Source: Rhodoferax lacus
GTDB lineage: Bacteria; Pseudomonadota; Gammaproteobacteria; Burkholderiales; Burkholderiaceae_C
Length of the DNA stretch: 64,000 bases
Assembly: GCF_003415675.1 (NCBI RefSeq)
Contig: NZ_QFZK01000001.1
Coordinates: 310,001-374,000 of the forward strand
Direction of reading: 5' to 3'
In this document: in pieces, positions 1-9,352 of the stretch
Layout: every line of letters begins with the position of its first letter
Numbering within the stretch: position 1 is the stretch's first letter
Notes under the pieces: generated by a model
What the model was told of the DNA's origin: nothing
The model's input: only the letters and a program-made list of their open reading frames with translations
Databases searched by the model: none
Program-made: the position numbers and the translations under genes

Positions 1-1
1 G

Positions 2-1618
2 TTTGGCGGCCAGTGGGATGCCAGTGGTGGTGAGGCCTTGCGCGTGCGGGCCAGCCTGCGGCGCAGCAGCGGCGACTTGCAGCTATTGGCAGGCGAGCAG
101 GCTGGCGGTGCCCTGCCAGCAGGCCTGCGCGATGCGCATGTGGACCTGGAGATCGACAACGACGCGCTGCGGGCCAATCTGGTGTGGGCCAGTGATGCCG
201 GCGGCAATGCCCAGGCCGACTTTTCTACCCGGCTGCAAACCGTGGCCGGCAGCACCCGCTGGGCGCCAGATGCGCCACTGCAGGCCAAGGTGCATGCCAG
301 CCTGCCCAAGGTGGGCGCCTGGTCACTGGTGGCACCCGTGGGCTGGCGCATACAGGGCACGCTGGATGCGGATGCCACGCTTGGCGGCACCCGTGCCAAC
401 CCGGCCTGGAAGGGCAGTGTGGAGGCGCGGGACATGTCGGTGCGCTCGGTGGTGGATGGCCTGGACTTCAGCCAGGGCACCATGCGCCTGGCCATCAACG
501 GCCAGCACCTGGAGATTGCCGAGCTGACCCTGCTGGGCGCGGGCGGCGCGGCCGGTGGGCGGCTGCAAATCAGCGGCTCTGCCGACTGGCTGCCCGGCAC
601 GGCCACACCGGCGGCCAAGCGCCTGCGCATGGCGCTGGAGGCCAAGGCACAAAGCTTTCGGGTCAGCGCCAGGCCCGACCAGCGCCTGGTGGTGTCCGGC
701 AACCTGAGCGCCCAGCTCAACCAGGCCAAGCTGCTGGTGCGCGGTGCGCTGGTGGCCGACCAGGCCCTGTTTGTGCTGCCCGACGACTCCACCCCCAAGC
801 TGGGTGCGGATGTGGTGGTGGTGCGCAAGCTGCCAGCCGGCAAGACCAAGCCACTGCCCGCGGCCCCTGCGCCCCGGCTGGCAAGCACCGTGGTGCCGGA
901 CATCAGCATCACCCTGGATCCGGGCTCCAACTTCCAGCTGCAGGGCCACGGCATCAACACCCGCCTGGCTGGGCTGGTCACCCTCAAAGCCGAAGGCCTG
1001 AACGCCACACCCCGCTTGGTGGGCGAGCTGCATACCGTGAGCGGAACCTACCGCGCCTATGGCCAGAACCTCAATATCGAAGAGGGCACGCTGCGCTTCA
1101 GCGGTGCCTATGACAACCCGGCGCTCAACATCCGCGCCCTGCGCCCCAACCTGCAGCAGGAGGTGGGCGTGCAGATCAGCGGCACGGCGCAGCTGCCGGT
1201 GGTGCGCCTGTACTCCGACCCGGAACTGTCGGACGCCGACAAGCTGTCCTGGCTGGTGCTGGGCCATGCGTCGACTGCCGGTGGAGCCGAGACGGCCATG
1301 CTGCAGCAAGCCGCCCTGGCCCTGCTGTCGGGCAACGGCAAGACGCCCACGGAAGGCCTGATCAACGCCTTTGGCCTGGACGAGGTGTCCCTGGGCCAGA
1401 CTGCCACCACCAATCTGGATGGCAGCACCGGTACGCAAGCTACGGTCAAGCTGGGCAAGCGCATCTCGCGCGACTTCTATGTGGCCTATGAGCGCAGCCT
1501 GGCGGGTACGCTGGGCACCCTGTATATTTTTTACGACCTGTCGCGCCGCTTCACCCTGCGTGCGGAGTCTGGCGCCCAGAGCGCGGTTGACCTGATCTTT
1601 ACCACGCGTTTTGACTAG
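2..1618 (+). CDS. tamB: TamB, C-terminal part (translocation and assembly module)
   Basis: The frame is open at the left edge, so only the last 538 residues are present and the true start lies outside. TamB is anchored in the inner membrane, spans the periplasm as a long beta structure and works with the Omp85 protein TamA in outer-membrane assembly and lipid transport. The fragment is rich in alternating hydrophobic and polar residues with frequent Gly and Asp, as expected for the beta-solenoid. Its last 300 residues match the family's conserved C-terminal domain (DUF490), including LSWLVLGH near nt 1246-1269 and a beta-rich end finishing in Phe-Asp. dsbB follows 69 bp downstream. tamA would be expected to the left, outside the window. 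Recognition of the family is secure; the full length cannot be judged. Confidence 0.9.
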   Translation, partial: FGGQWDASGGEALRVRASLRRSSGDLQLLAGEQAGGALPAGLRDAHVDLEIDNDALRANLVWASDAGGNAQADFSTRLQTVAGSTRWAPDAPLQAKVHASLPKVGAWSLVAPVGWRIQGTLDADATLGGTRANPAWKGSVEARDMSVRSVVDGLDFSQGTMRLAINGQHLEIAELTLLGAGGAAGGRLQISGSADWLPGTATPAAKRLRMALEAKAQSFRVSARPDQRLVVSGNLSAQLNQAKLLVRGALVADQALFVLPDDSTPKLGADVVVVRKLPAGKTKPLPAAPAPRLASTVVPDISITLDPGSNFQLQGHGINTRLAGLVTLKAEGLNATPRLVGELHTVSGTYRAYGQNLNIEEGTLRFSGAYDNPALNIRALRPNLQQEVGVQISGTAQLPVVRLYSDPELSDADKLSWLVLGHASTAGGAETAMLQQAALALLSGNGKTPTEGLINAFGLDEVSLGQTATTNLDGSTGTQATVKLGKRISRDFYVAYERSLAGTLGTLYIFYDLSRRFTLRAESGAQSAVDLIFTTRFD

Positions 1619-1635
1619 GGTCTGCGGCCCTGCAC

Positions 1636-1657
1636 CCGGCATGGTGGAAAATGCCGG
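1636..1657. repeat. Perfect inverted repeat between tamB and dsbB
   Basis: CCGGCAT and ATGCCGG form a perfect 7-bp stem around an 8-nt loop, 18 nt after the tamB stop. There is no T-run behind it, so it is not a classical terminator. It could be a weak transcript end or an mRNA stability element. Confidence 0.35.
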
Positions 1658-1687
1658 CATTGACTACATACAACCTACTGAGCCCGC

Positions 1688-2200
1688 ATGTTCACCTTTC
1701 TCCTGGAAAACTTTGACTACGCGCCGCGCCGCGTGATGGGCCTGCTGGCCCTGGTCTGTGCCGCCATGCTGGCCTTCGGCATGTACCTGCAGCATGTGAT
1801 CGGCCTGGAGCCTTGTCCCATGTGCATCGTGCAACGCTATGCCGATTTTCTGGTGCTGTTCTTCGCGATGGTGGTGGCGGCTACCAGCAAGCGGGTGCTG
1901 CAGTTGGGTGCGACTTTCGGTGTATTGCTGTTTGCCGGCGGCGGTGCCTTTGTGGCTGCGCGCCAGAGCTGGCTGCAGTGGTATCCGCCCGAGGTGGTGT
2001 CCTGTGGGCGTGACCTGTACGGCATGATCGAGACCTTCCCGCTCAAGCGCGTCTTCCCCATGGTCTTCAAGGGCAGCGGCGACTGCGCCAAGGTCGACTG
2101 GACCTTTCTGGGCGGGTCGATTGCCAACTGGTCGTTTGTCTGGTTCAGCTTTGCGGCTGTGGTGGCTTTGGTATTGCTGGTGCGTCAGGCGCGGCGCTAG
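1688..2200 (+). CDS. dsbB: Disulfide bond formation protein DsbB
   Basis: DsbB is the inner-membrane quinone reductase that reoxidises periplasmic DsbA. The 170-residue protein has the family's usual length and four hydrophobic helices. It carries both catalytic cysteine pairs: the CPMC motif (Cys43 and Cys46) in the first periplasmic loop and Cys106/Cys133 in the second. The start at 1688 gives a short cytoplasmic N-terminus ahead of the first helix. It may be co-transcribed with tamB, and both serve the cell envelope. It converges with the lipoprotein gene, leaving 7 bp between the two stops. No missing residues were noticed. Confidence 0.95.
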   Translation: MFTFLLENFDYAPRRVMGLLALVCAAMLAFGMYLQHVIGLEPCPMCIVQRYADFLVLFFAMVVAATSKRVLQLGATFGVLLFAGGGAFVAARQSWLQWYPPEVVSCGRDLYGMIETFPLKRVFPMVFKGSGDCAKVDWTFLGGSIANWSFVWFSFAAVVALVLLVRQARR

Positions 2201-2207
2201 ACCGTAT

Positions 2208-3215
2208 TTAGTTTGCTGCTGGGGCGTCCATCACCAGCCGGATGCCCACCAGCGTGTAGCGCGTCTGTGGCGAGTTCCAGTTGCGGTAGCTGGAGCGCGC
2301 ATACAGGCTCCAGGTGTGCCACGAGCCGCCACGACGCACGTAGACATTGCCATCCTCCGGGCCCCGGGGGTCGTCCACCGGTGAATGGGCGTAATAGTCC
2401 TCACCATACAAATCCTGCGTCCATTCCCAGGCATTGCCGTGCATGTCGTACAGGCCAAAGGCGTTCGGTGCGAAGCTGGCCACGGGCGCGGTGAAGGCAT
2501 AGCCATCGTTGCCAGGCAATGCGTTGGCGGCGAACTGCGGCCAGTAGGGCTTGGCCGCTTCGTCAAAGGTGTTGGCCACTGCCAGCAGGCATGTCGGGTC
2601 ATCGCCGCAGTGGTAGCGCGTGCGGGTGCCTGCGCGGGCGGCATATTCCCACTCAGCCTCGGTGGGAAGGCGGTAGCTGCGCCCTTCTTTTTTGCTGAGC
2701 CACGCAGCCATTGCCTGTGCGTCGCCCCAGGTCACGTTGACCACCGGGTGTGCGTCGGTCTGGGCAAAGCCGGGGTTCTGCCAGCTGTAGCGCACATCAC
2801 GCCCCTCAAAGGCATCGCCGCGTGCGCTCTTGGAGGCGTCGTACTGGGCGTTGTAGCCATAGCCACCGGTGCCGTCCGCTATCGACTCGGGCACATAGCC
2901 CGACAGCTGCACGAACTGGCGGAACTGGCCCACGGTGACTTCGGTGGCGGCCATGTAAAAGGGTTGGGTGATACGCACCGCGTGGGCTGGTGCTTCGTCG
3001 CTCAGGTTGTCCAGCCGGTAGTTTTCGGCCAGGGGATAGGCCTTGTGCAGCGATTCCACGGGCTCTTCGCTGCCCATCACAAAGGTTCCGGCCGGTAGGG
3101 CCACCATGGACATGCCCAGGGTGTTGGCAAACGCCCGGGGGGCGCTGCCGGGTAGTGAAGTACACGCACTTGCCATCAGGCAAAGGCCTAGTGCGAAGAT
3201 CCGTTTGATGTTCAT
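2208..3215 (-). CDS. SUMF1/FGE-like lipoprotein without the catalytic C-terminal cysteine
   Basis: A 335-residue protein. The start at 3215 was chosen because it begins a lipoprotein signal (MNIKRIF, hydrophobic core, then ASAC with the acylated Cys at residue 18). An ORF extension upstream has no such sense. The rest is a formylglycine-generating-enzyme/sulfatase-modifying-factor domain with RLPTEAEWEYAARAG, FGLYDMHGNAWEW and RRGGSW. True FGEs end in a GFRC motif with a catalytic cysteine; here the equivalent is GIRLV, so oxidation of sulfatase cysteines is unlikely. Members of this fold also serve as binding or structural domains. It follows argA on the same strand with 59 bp between them. 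The precise function is unknown. Confidence 0.85.
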   Translation of the reverse strand: MNIKRIFALGLCLMASACTSLPGSAPRAFANTLGMSMVALPAGTFVMGSEEPVESLHKAYPLAENYRLDNLSDEAPAHAVRITQPFYMAATEVTVGQFRQFVQLSGYVPESIADGTGGYGYNAQYDASKSARGDAFEGRDVRYSWQNPGFAQTDAHPVVNVTWGDAQAMAAWLSKKEGRSYRLPTEAEWEYAARAGTRTRYHCGDDPTCLLAVANTFDEAAKPYWPQFAANALPGNDGYAFTAPVASFAPNAFGLYDMHGNAWEWTQDLYGEDYYAHSPVDDPRGPEDGNVYVRRGGSWHTWSLYARSSYRNWNSPQTRYTLVGIRLVMDAPAAN

Positions 3216-3274
3216 GGGTGCCCCTGGTATTGGTATCGGGGGCAGGCCTGGGCCCCAAGCAGTTTCGCGCTGTC

Positions 3275-4627
3275 TCAGGCTGTCAGTTTCTTCACCAGCA
3301 CCTGGCTCTTGCGGTCCCAGTTGTACTTGCGCTTGCGCGCCTCGGGCAGCCATTCCGGGTCCACCTGCACAAAGCCGCGTTTGATGAACCAGTGCATGGT
3401 GCGGGTGGTCAGCACAAAAATGCTGTCCAGCCCGGCCGCCTTGGCGCGCTGTTCCACCCGCTTCAACACACGCTCGCCATCACCCTGGCCCTGCACATCG
3501 GGCGAGACCGTGAGCGCAGCCATCTCGGCCGTCTTGGCTTCGGGGTAGGGATACAAAGCGGCGCAGGCGAAGATCACGCCGTCGTGCTCGATGATGGTGT
3601 AGTTGCCCACGTCGCGCTCGATCTCGGTGCGGCTGCGCTTGACCAGGGTGCCGTCTTTCTCGAAGGGCTCGATCAGCTGCAGAATGCCGCCCACGTCATC
3701 GCTGGAGGCCTCTCGCAGCTCTTCCAGCTTTTCATCCACCACCATGGTGCCTATGCCGTCGTGCACATAGACTTCGAGCAGGATGGCGCCGTCCACCGAA
3801 TACGGAATGATGTGGCTGCGCTCCACGCCGCTCTTGCAGGCCTTCACACAGTGCTGCAGGTAAAAGGCCACGTCGCTGGGCTGGTTGGCAGCGGGCAGGG
3901 CGGTCAGCAGCTTTTCGGCTGCGGCCAAAGGCAGCTCGGTGTCGATGGGGTTGTCTTCGCTGGCGGCCTCTTGCGGGCGCATGCGGATGCCGGGCACCTC
4001 GGTCAGGAAAATCAGTTTGTCGGCCTGCAGGGCAATGGCCACCGAGGTGGCCACCTCTTCCATGGCCAGGTTGAAGGCGTCGCCCGTGGGGGAAAAGCCA
4101 AAGGGCGACAGAAGCACCATGGCGCCCATGTCCAGTGTCTTGGTAATACCTGCAATATCCACCTTGCGCACCACGCCGCTGTGCTGGAAGTCCACCCCGT
4201 CCACAATGCCCACGGGCCGTGCGGTCAAAAAGTTGCCCGACATCACGCGCACCGTGGAGTCGGCCATGGGCGTGTTGGGCAGGCCCTGGCTGAAGGCCGC
4301 TTCGATCTCGTAGCGCAATTGGCCTGCGGCCTCTTGCGCCGAGTCCAGTGCCACCTCATCGGTGATGCGGATGCCGTGCGAGTATTTGGGTTCATGGCCC
4401 TTGGCCTTGAGCTGCTCGGCCACCTGCGGCCGAAAGCCGTGCACCAGCACAATCTTCACGCCCATGCTCTGGATCATGGCCAGGTCCTGCGCCAGGCTTT
4501 GCAGCTTGCCCGCAGCAATGGCCTCGCCCGCAATGCCCACCACAAAGGTCTGGTTGCGGAACTTGTGGATGTAAGGCGCCACCGAGCGGAACCAGGGCAC
4601 AAAGGTGAAGTTGAAGACGGAGGTCAT
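3275..4627 (-). CDS. argA: Amino-acid N-acetyltransferase (N-acetylglutamate synthase)
   Basis: ArgA transfers acetyl from acetyl-CoA to glutamate, the first step of arginine synthesis, and is usually feedback inhibited by arginine. The 450-residue protein has the two-domain plan of classical ArgA: an amino-acid-kinase-like domain over roughly residues 20-280 (IVLVHGFRPQ near the start) and a GNAT acetyltransferase domain over about 290-440, containing the acetyl-CoA loop VSPDVQGQGDG. The start MTSVFNF at 4627 is preferred over an in-frame ATG 18 bp upstream because it matches the family's N-terminus. A DUF1801 remnant lies upstream in the opposite orientation. Family assignment is secure. 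Confidence 0.93.
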   Translation of the reverse strand: MTSVFNFTFVPWFRSVAPYIHKFRNQTFVVGIAGEAIAAGKLQSLAQDLAMIQSMGVKIVLVHGFRPQVAEQLKAKGHEPKYSHGIRITDEVALDSAQEAAGQLRYEIEAAFSQGLPNTPMADSTVRVMSGNFLTARPVGIVDGVDFQHSGVVRKVDIAGITKTLDMGAMVLLSPFGFSPTGDAFNLAMEEVATSVAIALQADKLIFLTEVPGIRMRPQEAASEDNPIDTELPLAAAEKLLTALPAANQPSDVAFYLQHCVKACKSGVERSHIIPYSVDGAILLEVYVHDGIGTMVVDEKLEELREASSDDVGGILQLIEPFEKDGTLVKRSRTEIERDVGNYTIIEHDGVIFACAALYPYPEAKTAEMAALTVSPDVQGQGDGERVLKRVEQRAKAAGLDSIFVLTTRTMHWFIKRGFVQVDPEWLPEARKRKYNWDRKSQVLVKKLTA

Positions 4628-4767
4628 GGGTGGGGAGGGCGGCAATTGATGGGCAGTAAAACGCTAATGTAACGAAGGACCGATTGCGTAGCGGACCAAA
4701 GTTGGAGTCCGGTGGCAGTGGCCGGCTCAAAAACTTCCAGGTTCGGCTGGGTTTGGGCTGGATATAG

Positions 4768-5022
4768 CAGGCACTGGCTGGCATTGTCTGCACCGGCGAG
4801 ACCTACAAACAGGTAGTCAAGCTGACCTTCACGAAGGGCGCGGCCCTGCCAGACCCGGCGCGGCTCTTCAATGTCAGCCTGGATGGCAACGCCCGCCGCG
4901 CCATCGATATCCGTGAGGGCGAGGTGCTGGATGCAGACGCCTTCAAGGCCTTGGTGCAGGCGGCCGTGGCCTTGAATCTCCAAGCAGCGGCCAAGAAGCC
5001 TCAGAAGCAGGGACAGCCTTGA
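4768..5022 (+). pseudogene. DUF1801 family gene remnant (C-terminal part only)
   Basis: The 84-residue open stretch lies between an in-frame TAG at 4765-4767 and TGA at 5020-5022 and has no ATG, GTG or TTG near its front. It matches the C-terminal half of DUF1801 proteins (STGETYK-like, KLTFTKGAALPDP, LFNVSLDGNARRAID). The N-terminal half of the domain is not seen in any forward frame upstream. It is read here as a 5'-truncated gene. The 140 bp between it and argA hold nothing else recognisable. Confidence 0.65.
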
Positions 5023-5041
5023 GCACAGGGATAATCACCGG

Positions 5042-8000
5042 GTGAACGCACCCTTTTCCCCTTCCCCCGCCGTCCCCCTGCATATCGAGTTCCCCGAGTC
5101 CCTGCCCGTGTCGGGCAAGCGCGAAGAGATCATGGCCGCCATGCAGCAGCACCAGGTCATCATCGTCTGCGGCGAGACCGGCTCGGGCAAGACCACGCAG
5201 CTGCCCAAGATCGCCCTGGCCATGGGACGGGGCAAACTCAATTACCCCACGACCCTGCCGGACGGCCGACCGGCGCCGCGCGGCAAACTGATTGGCCACA
5301 CCCAGCCGCGGCGGATTGCTGCGAGCTCCGTGGCCAAGCGCATTGCCGAAGAGCTCAAGACGCCGCTGGGCGAGGTGGTGGGCTTCAAGGTGCGATTTCA
5401 GGATCGCCTCTCCAAGGACGCCTCGGTCAAGCTGATGACGGACGGCATCTTGCTGGCCGAGACGCAGACCGACCCGCTGCTGACCGCCTACGACACCATC
5501 ATCATCGACGAGGCACACGAGCGCAGCCTGAACATCGACTTCCTGCTGGGCTATTTGCGCCAGATCCTGCCGCGCCGCCCGGATTTGAAAATCGTTGTCA
5601 CCTCGGCCACGATTGATGCGGACCGCTTTGCGCGGCACTTCGCGTCCAAGAACGGACCGGCCCCCGTCATCCTCGTGTCCGGGCGCATGTTCCCGGTGGA
5701 GCAGCGTTACCGGCCCTTTGAAGAGTCGCGTGAATACGATCTGAACAGCGCGATAGCAGATGGTGTCGATGAGCTTTGGCGCGATGCCCACAATGCCGGT
5801 GACATCCTGGTCTTCCTGCCCGGCGAGCGCGAAATCCGTGAGGCGGCTGACCACCTGCGCCGCCACCTGAGCCACCAGCCCCTGATGCGCAATGCTGAGG
5901 TGCTGCCCCTGTTTGCCCGCCTGTCCCCGGCCGAGCAGGACCGCATCTTCGAGGGCCACCACGGGCGGCGCATTGTGCTGGCCACCAACGTGGCCGAAAC
6001 CTCGCTCACCGTGCCGGGCATCCGCTATGTGATCGATGCCGGCACCGCCCGCGTGAAGCGCTACAGCTTCAGAAGCAAGGTGGAGCAGCTGCTGGTGGAG
6101 CCCATCAGCCAGGCGGCGGCCAACCAGCGCGCCGGGCGCTGCGGCCGCGTGGCCAACGGCATCTGCATACGCCTGTACGACGAAAAGGAGTTTGCCGGGC
6201 GCGAGCGCTTTACCGATCCGGAAATTCTGCGTTCCTCGCTGGCCGGGGTGATTCTGCGCATGAAGTCGCTGCACCTGGGCGTGGTGGAAGATTTTCCGTT
6301 TATTGACATGCCTTCGGGCCGCGCCATTGCCGACGGATACCAACTGCTCAACGAGCTGGGCGCGGTGGACGACGGCAACGAAATCACGCCCCTGGGCCAG
6401 GAGCTCTCGCGCCTGCCGCTGGACCCGCGCGTGGGCCGCATGATTCTGGAGGCGCGCACGCGCAGCGCGCTCGACGAGGTGCTGGTGATTGCCTCGGCGC
6501 TGAGCGTGCAAGACGTGCGCGACCGCCCCATGGACGCGCAACAGCAGGCCGACCAGCAGCACGCCAAGTTTGACGATGAAAAAAGCGAGTTCAGCGGCTA
6601 CCTGAAGCTGTGGAAGTGGATACACGACGCGCGCGGCGAGCGCCACCCCACGGGTGCTACCGGCGTGGTTGGCCAGCACAAGGTAACCAACCGGCAGTAC
6701 GAGCAGTTGCTGCGCCAGAACTTCGTCAACATGCGTCGCGTGCGTGAGTGGAAAGACATCCACACCCAGTTGCACACGGTGGTGGCGGAGCACAAGTGGC
6801 GCTTGAATACCGCGCCCGCAAGCTACGAGCAGTTGCACCTGTCCATGCTGTCGGGCCTCTTGGGCAATGTGGGCTGCAAGCTGGAGACCGATGGCGCTTC
6901 CGGCGAGTACCTGGGCGCACGCAGCATCAAGTTTTACCCGCACCCCGGCGCGCATTTGGTGAAGAAGCCGGGCCGCTGGATTGTGGCCGCCGAGCTGGTG
7001 GAGACCACGCGCCTGTTCGGCCGCGGCATTGCGGCCATCGAGCCACAGTGGCTGGAGCAGGTGGGCGGCCATCTGCTGAAGAAGCAGCTGCTGGACCCGC
7101 ACTGGGAAAAAAAGGCTGCCGAGGTGGTGGCCCTGGAGCGGGCCACGCTCTACGGCATCGTGGTCTACAGTGGCCGCAAGGTGAACTACGGCCGCGTGGA
7201 CCTGGTGGGCGCGCGCGAAATTTTTATCCGCGAAGCGCTGGTGAACAACCAGTGGGAGACGCCGCTGCCTTTCCTGGCCGCCAATGAAAAATTGATCAAG
7301 CAGGTGGAAGACCTGGAGCACAAGGCGCGCCGCCAGGACGTGCTGGTGGATGACGAGCTGATCTACGCCTTTTACGACCAGCAGCTCCCCGCCGACGTAT
7401 GCAGCGGTTACAGCTTCGAGAACTGGTACCGCGAAGAATCCAAAAAGCCGCAATACAACCCGCAGCACGCGGGCGGACGGCGTGAGAGCACGCTGCTACG
7501 CCTGACCCGCGAGGAGCTGATGCGCCACGAGGCCGCAGGCATCACTACTGCCTCCTTCCCCAAGACCATCCGGCTGGGTGGTGTGGACTGCGCGGCCACC
7601 TACCTGCACCAACCCGGCGACGCCCACGACGGCCTGACCGTGACCGTGCCGCTGTTTGTGCTGAACCAGGCCAGTGAAGAGCGTTGCGAATGGCTGGTGC
7701 CCGGCATGCTGCGCGAGAAGGTGCAAGCCCTCATCAAGACGCTGCACCAGCGCCCACGCTCGCGCCTGGTGCCGCTGCCCGATACTGCGGCCAAGTTCGC
7801 CGAGGTGCTGAACGCGCCCGAGCGGTTTGGTGCGGGGTCCTTGCTGGATGCAGTGCTGAAGCTGGTGCGCGATGCCACCGCCGTGGACGTCGCTAAAGCC
7901 GACATCAAGGTGGACATGCTCAGCCCCCACTTCTTCATGAACTTCCGCGTGGTGGACGAGCACGGCCGCGTGCTGGGCCAGGGCCGCAACCTGGGTGCCT

Positions 8001-9055
8001 TGAAGGCCGAGTGGGGCAAGCAGGCGCGCGGGGCGTTTCAGGCGCTGGCCAATTTGAAGCTGGGCGAGGGGGCCAAGCCGCCTGCCGAGCAAGCGCCAGT
8101 GGCCGTGGCCCAAGCAACGTCTGCAGGCGCAAAACCTGCCCTCAGCAAAGCGACAACGCCACCCGTGGCCAGCGACAAACGCCACACCGCCTGGACTTTT
8201 GGCGAGCTGCCCGAGCTGCTGGAAATCCGCAAGGGCGGCCAGACGCTGATTGGCTTTCCTGCCCTGATCGACGCGGGCGATGCCGTCACCGTGGAAGTGT
8301 TTGACGAGCCCGAAACCGCCAACGCCAAACACCGCGCCGGCCTGCGCCGCCTGTTTGCGCTGCAGATCAAGGACGCGCTCAAGTACCTGGAAAAGAACAT
8401 CCCTGACCTGCAGAAAATGGCCGTGACCTTCATGCAGGTCGGCAAGACCGAAGGCAAGGACAGCGCCACCTCCGGCGGCACGATCGAAGAACTGCGCGAG
8501 CAGATCATCGCGTTGGCACTGGACCGCGCCTTTCTGATCGAGCCTTTGCCCACCGACGAATTCGCCTTCAAGAAGCGGGTAGAAGAGGGCCGTGGCCGCC
8601 TCACGCTGATTGCCAGCGAAGTGGCCCGCATGGCCGGCATCATCCTGCTGGAATACGCCGCAGCCGCGCGCAAGATCAAGGACAGCAAAGCCGCGGGCGA
8701 GGCCGCCGTGGATGCGGCCCAGCAACTGCAGCGCCTGATGCCTAAACGCTTTTTGCACGCCGCCCCCTGGGATCGGCTGCAGCACCTGGCGCGCTACCTG
8801 AAAGCCATCACCCTGCGCCTGGACAAATACCGCGCCGACCCGGCCCGCGACGCTACGCGTCTGGCCGAGCTGCGACCGCTGGAGCAGCGCTACTGGCGCC
8901 TGGTGGCCGAACGCAAGGGAGTGGTGGATGAGCGCATGCTGGAGTTCCGCTGGCTGCTCGAAGAACTGCGCGTGAGCTTCTTCGCGCAGGAGCTGCGCAC
9001 ACCGCAGCCGGTGAGCGTGAAGCGGCTGGACAAGGCCTGGGCGCAGCTTACTTAG
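5042..9055 (+). CDS. hrpA: ATP-dependent RNA helicase HrpA (DEAH box)
   Basis: HrpA is a large DEAH/RHA helicase; in Escherichia coli it has been linked to processing of specific mRNAs and rescue of stalled ribosomes. This copy has 1337 residues, close to the E. coli length. From the N-terminus it shows Walker A GETGSGKTTQ near residue 35, a TQPRR motif, the DEAH box, SATI, and motif VI QRAGRCGR, followed by helicase-associated and DUF3418 regions filling the long C-terminus. A stretch rich in Ala, Pro and Lys near nt 8070-8170 is probably a linker. The GTG at 5042 is used as start because it begins just ahead of the conserved helicase core. It is transcribed alone, 19 bp after the DUF1801 remnant. 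Confidence 0.95.
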   Translation: MNAPFSPSPAVPLHIEFPESLPVSGKREEIMAAMQQHQVIIVCGETGSGKTTQLPKIALAMGRGKLNYPTTLPDGRPAPRGKLIGHTQPRRIAASSVAKRIAEELKTPLGEVVGFKVRFQDRLSKDASVKLMTDGILLAETQTDPLLTAYDTIIIDEAHERSLNIDFLLGYLRQILPRRPDLKIVVTSATIDADRFARHFASKNGPAPVILVSGRMFPVEQRYRPFEESREYDLNSAIADGVDELWRDAHNAGDILVFLPGEREIREAADHLRRHLSHQPLMRNAEVLPLFARLSPAEQDRIFEGHHGRRIVLATNVAETSLTVPGIRYVIDAGTARVKRYSFRSKVEQLLVEPISQAAANQRAGRCGRVANGICIRLYDEKEFAGRERFTDPEILRSSLAGVILRMKSLHLGVVEDFPFIDMPSGRAIADGYQLLNELGAVDDGNEITPLGQELSRLPLDPRVGRMILEARTRSALDEVLVIASALSVQDVRDRPMDAQQQADQQHAKFDDEKSEFSGYLKLWKWIHDARGERHPTGATGVVGQHKVTNRQYEQLLRQNFVNMRRVREWKDIHTQLHTVVAEHKWRLNTAPASYEQLHLSMLSGLLGNVGCKLETDGASGEYLGARSIKFYPHPGAHLVKKPGRWIVAAELVETTRLFGRGIAAIEPQWLEQVGGHLLKKQLLDPHWEKKAAEVVALERATLYGIVVYSGRKVNYGRVDLVGAREIFIREALVNNQWETPLPFLAANEKLIKQVEDLEHKARRQDVLVDDELIYAFYDQQLPADVCSGYSFENWYREESKKPQYNPQHAGGRRESTLLRLTREELMRHEAAGITTASFPKTIRLGGVDCAATYLHQPGDAHDGLTVTVPLFVLNQASEERCEWLVPGMLREKVQALIKTLHQRPRSRLVPLPDTAAKFAEVLNAPERFGAGSLLDAVLKLVRDATAVDVAKADIKVDMLSPHFFMNFRVVDEHGRVLGQGRNLGALKAEWGKQARGAFQALANLKLGEGAKPPAEQAPVAVAQATSAGAKPALSKATTPPVASDKRHTAWTFGELPELLEIRKGGQTLIGFPALIDAGDAVTVEVFDEPETANAKHRAGLRRLFALQIKDALKYLEKNIPDLQKMAVTFMQVGKTEGKDSATSGGTIEELREQIIALALDRAFLIEPLPTDEFAFKKRVEEGRGRLTLIASEVARMAGIILLEYAAAARKIKDSKAAGEAAVDAAQQLQRLMPKRFLHAAPWDRLQHLARYLKAITLRLDKYRADPARDATRLAELRPLEQRYWRLVAERKGVVDERMLEFRWLLEELRVSFFAQELRTPQPVSVKRLDKAWAQLT

Positions 9056-9062
9056 TTGCAGC

Positions 9063-9078
9063 TCAGACCTTGGTCTGA
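9063..9078. repeat. Perfect palindrome just after hrpA
   Basis: TCAGACC-TT-GGTCTGA begins 8 nt after the hrpA stop. Arms of 7 bp are perfect. No T-run follows, so it is at best a weak terminator or an RNA 3'-end hairpin. The remaining sequence up to 9263 shows nothing else recognisable apart from a short dyad (CCTTG..CAAGG) near 9178-9190. Confidence 0.3.
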
Positions 9079-9263
9079 AAGGAATGCGACACCGGTCCAC
9101 CCAAAACGCGGCTTTGTGGCCTCGCAGAAATGCCTGCCGCCCCGTAGCATCGAGCCATCGATTGACAGCCCTGTCGCCTTGCTTCAAGGCAGGGGCCTAT
9201 CGAGAGTGCTGGCGGCCATGGGGGCCGTAAGCGGCTGGTTTCAAATCTTCAAAGGGATGTGCA

Positions 9264-9350
9264 ATGAAAGTTCAAACAGGTATCAAGGCGGGAAGTCATG
9301 GCGTGGAGGGTGTTCGCAGTCACCCCCGGCCGGTAGGCAAGGGCGCTTGA
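9264..9350 (+). CDS. Candidate 28-residue peptide gene
   Basis: A short ATG ORF preceded by AAAGGGA about 6 nt upstream, a good Shine-Dalgarno match. The peptide starts MKVQTGIKAG, is basic (several Lys, Arg and His) and Gly-rich, and lacks a membrane segment. It lies in the 318-bp space between hrpA and the convergent aminotransferase gene, and a strong stem follows its stop by 2 nt. The Lys-x-x-Thr-x-Ile-Lys-Ala-Gly start is loosely reminiscent of small unannotated bacterial peptides, but that comparison is from memory. Coding status is unproven. Confidence 0.35.
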   Translation: MKVQTGIKAGSHGVEGVRSHPRPVGKGA

Positions 9351-9352
9351 GT

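Noticed and set aside
1660..1687. TTGACT as promoter for dsbB
   Set aside because: The matching -10 position would fall on the start codon itself.
9160..9263. TTGACA at 9162-9167 as promoter for the small ORF
   Set aside because: No acceptable -10 box stands 16-18 nt downstream.
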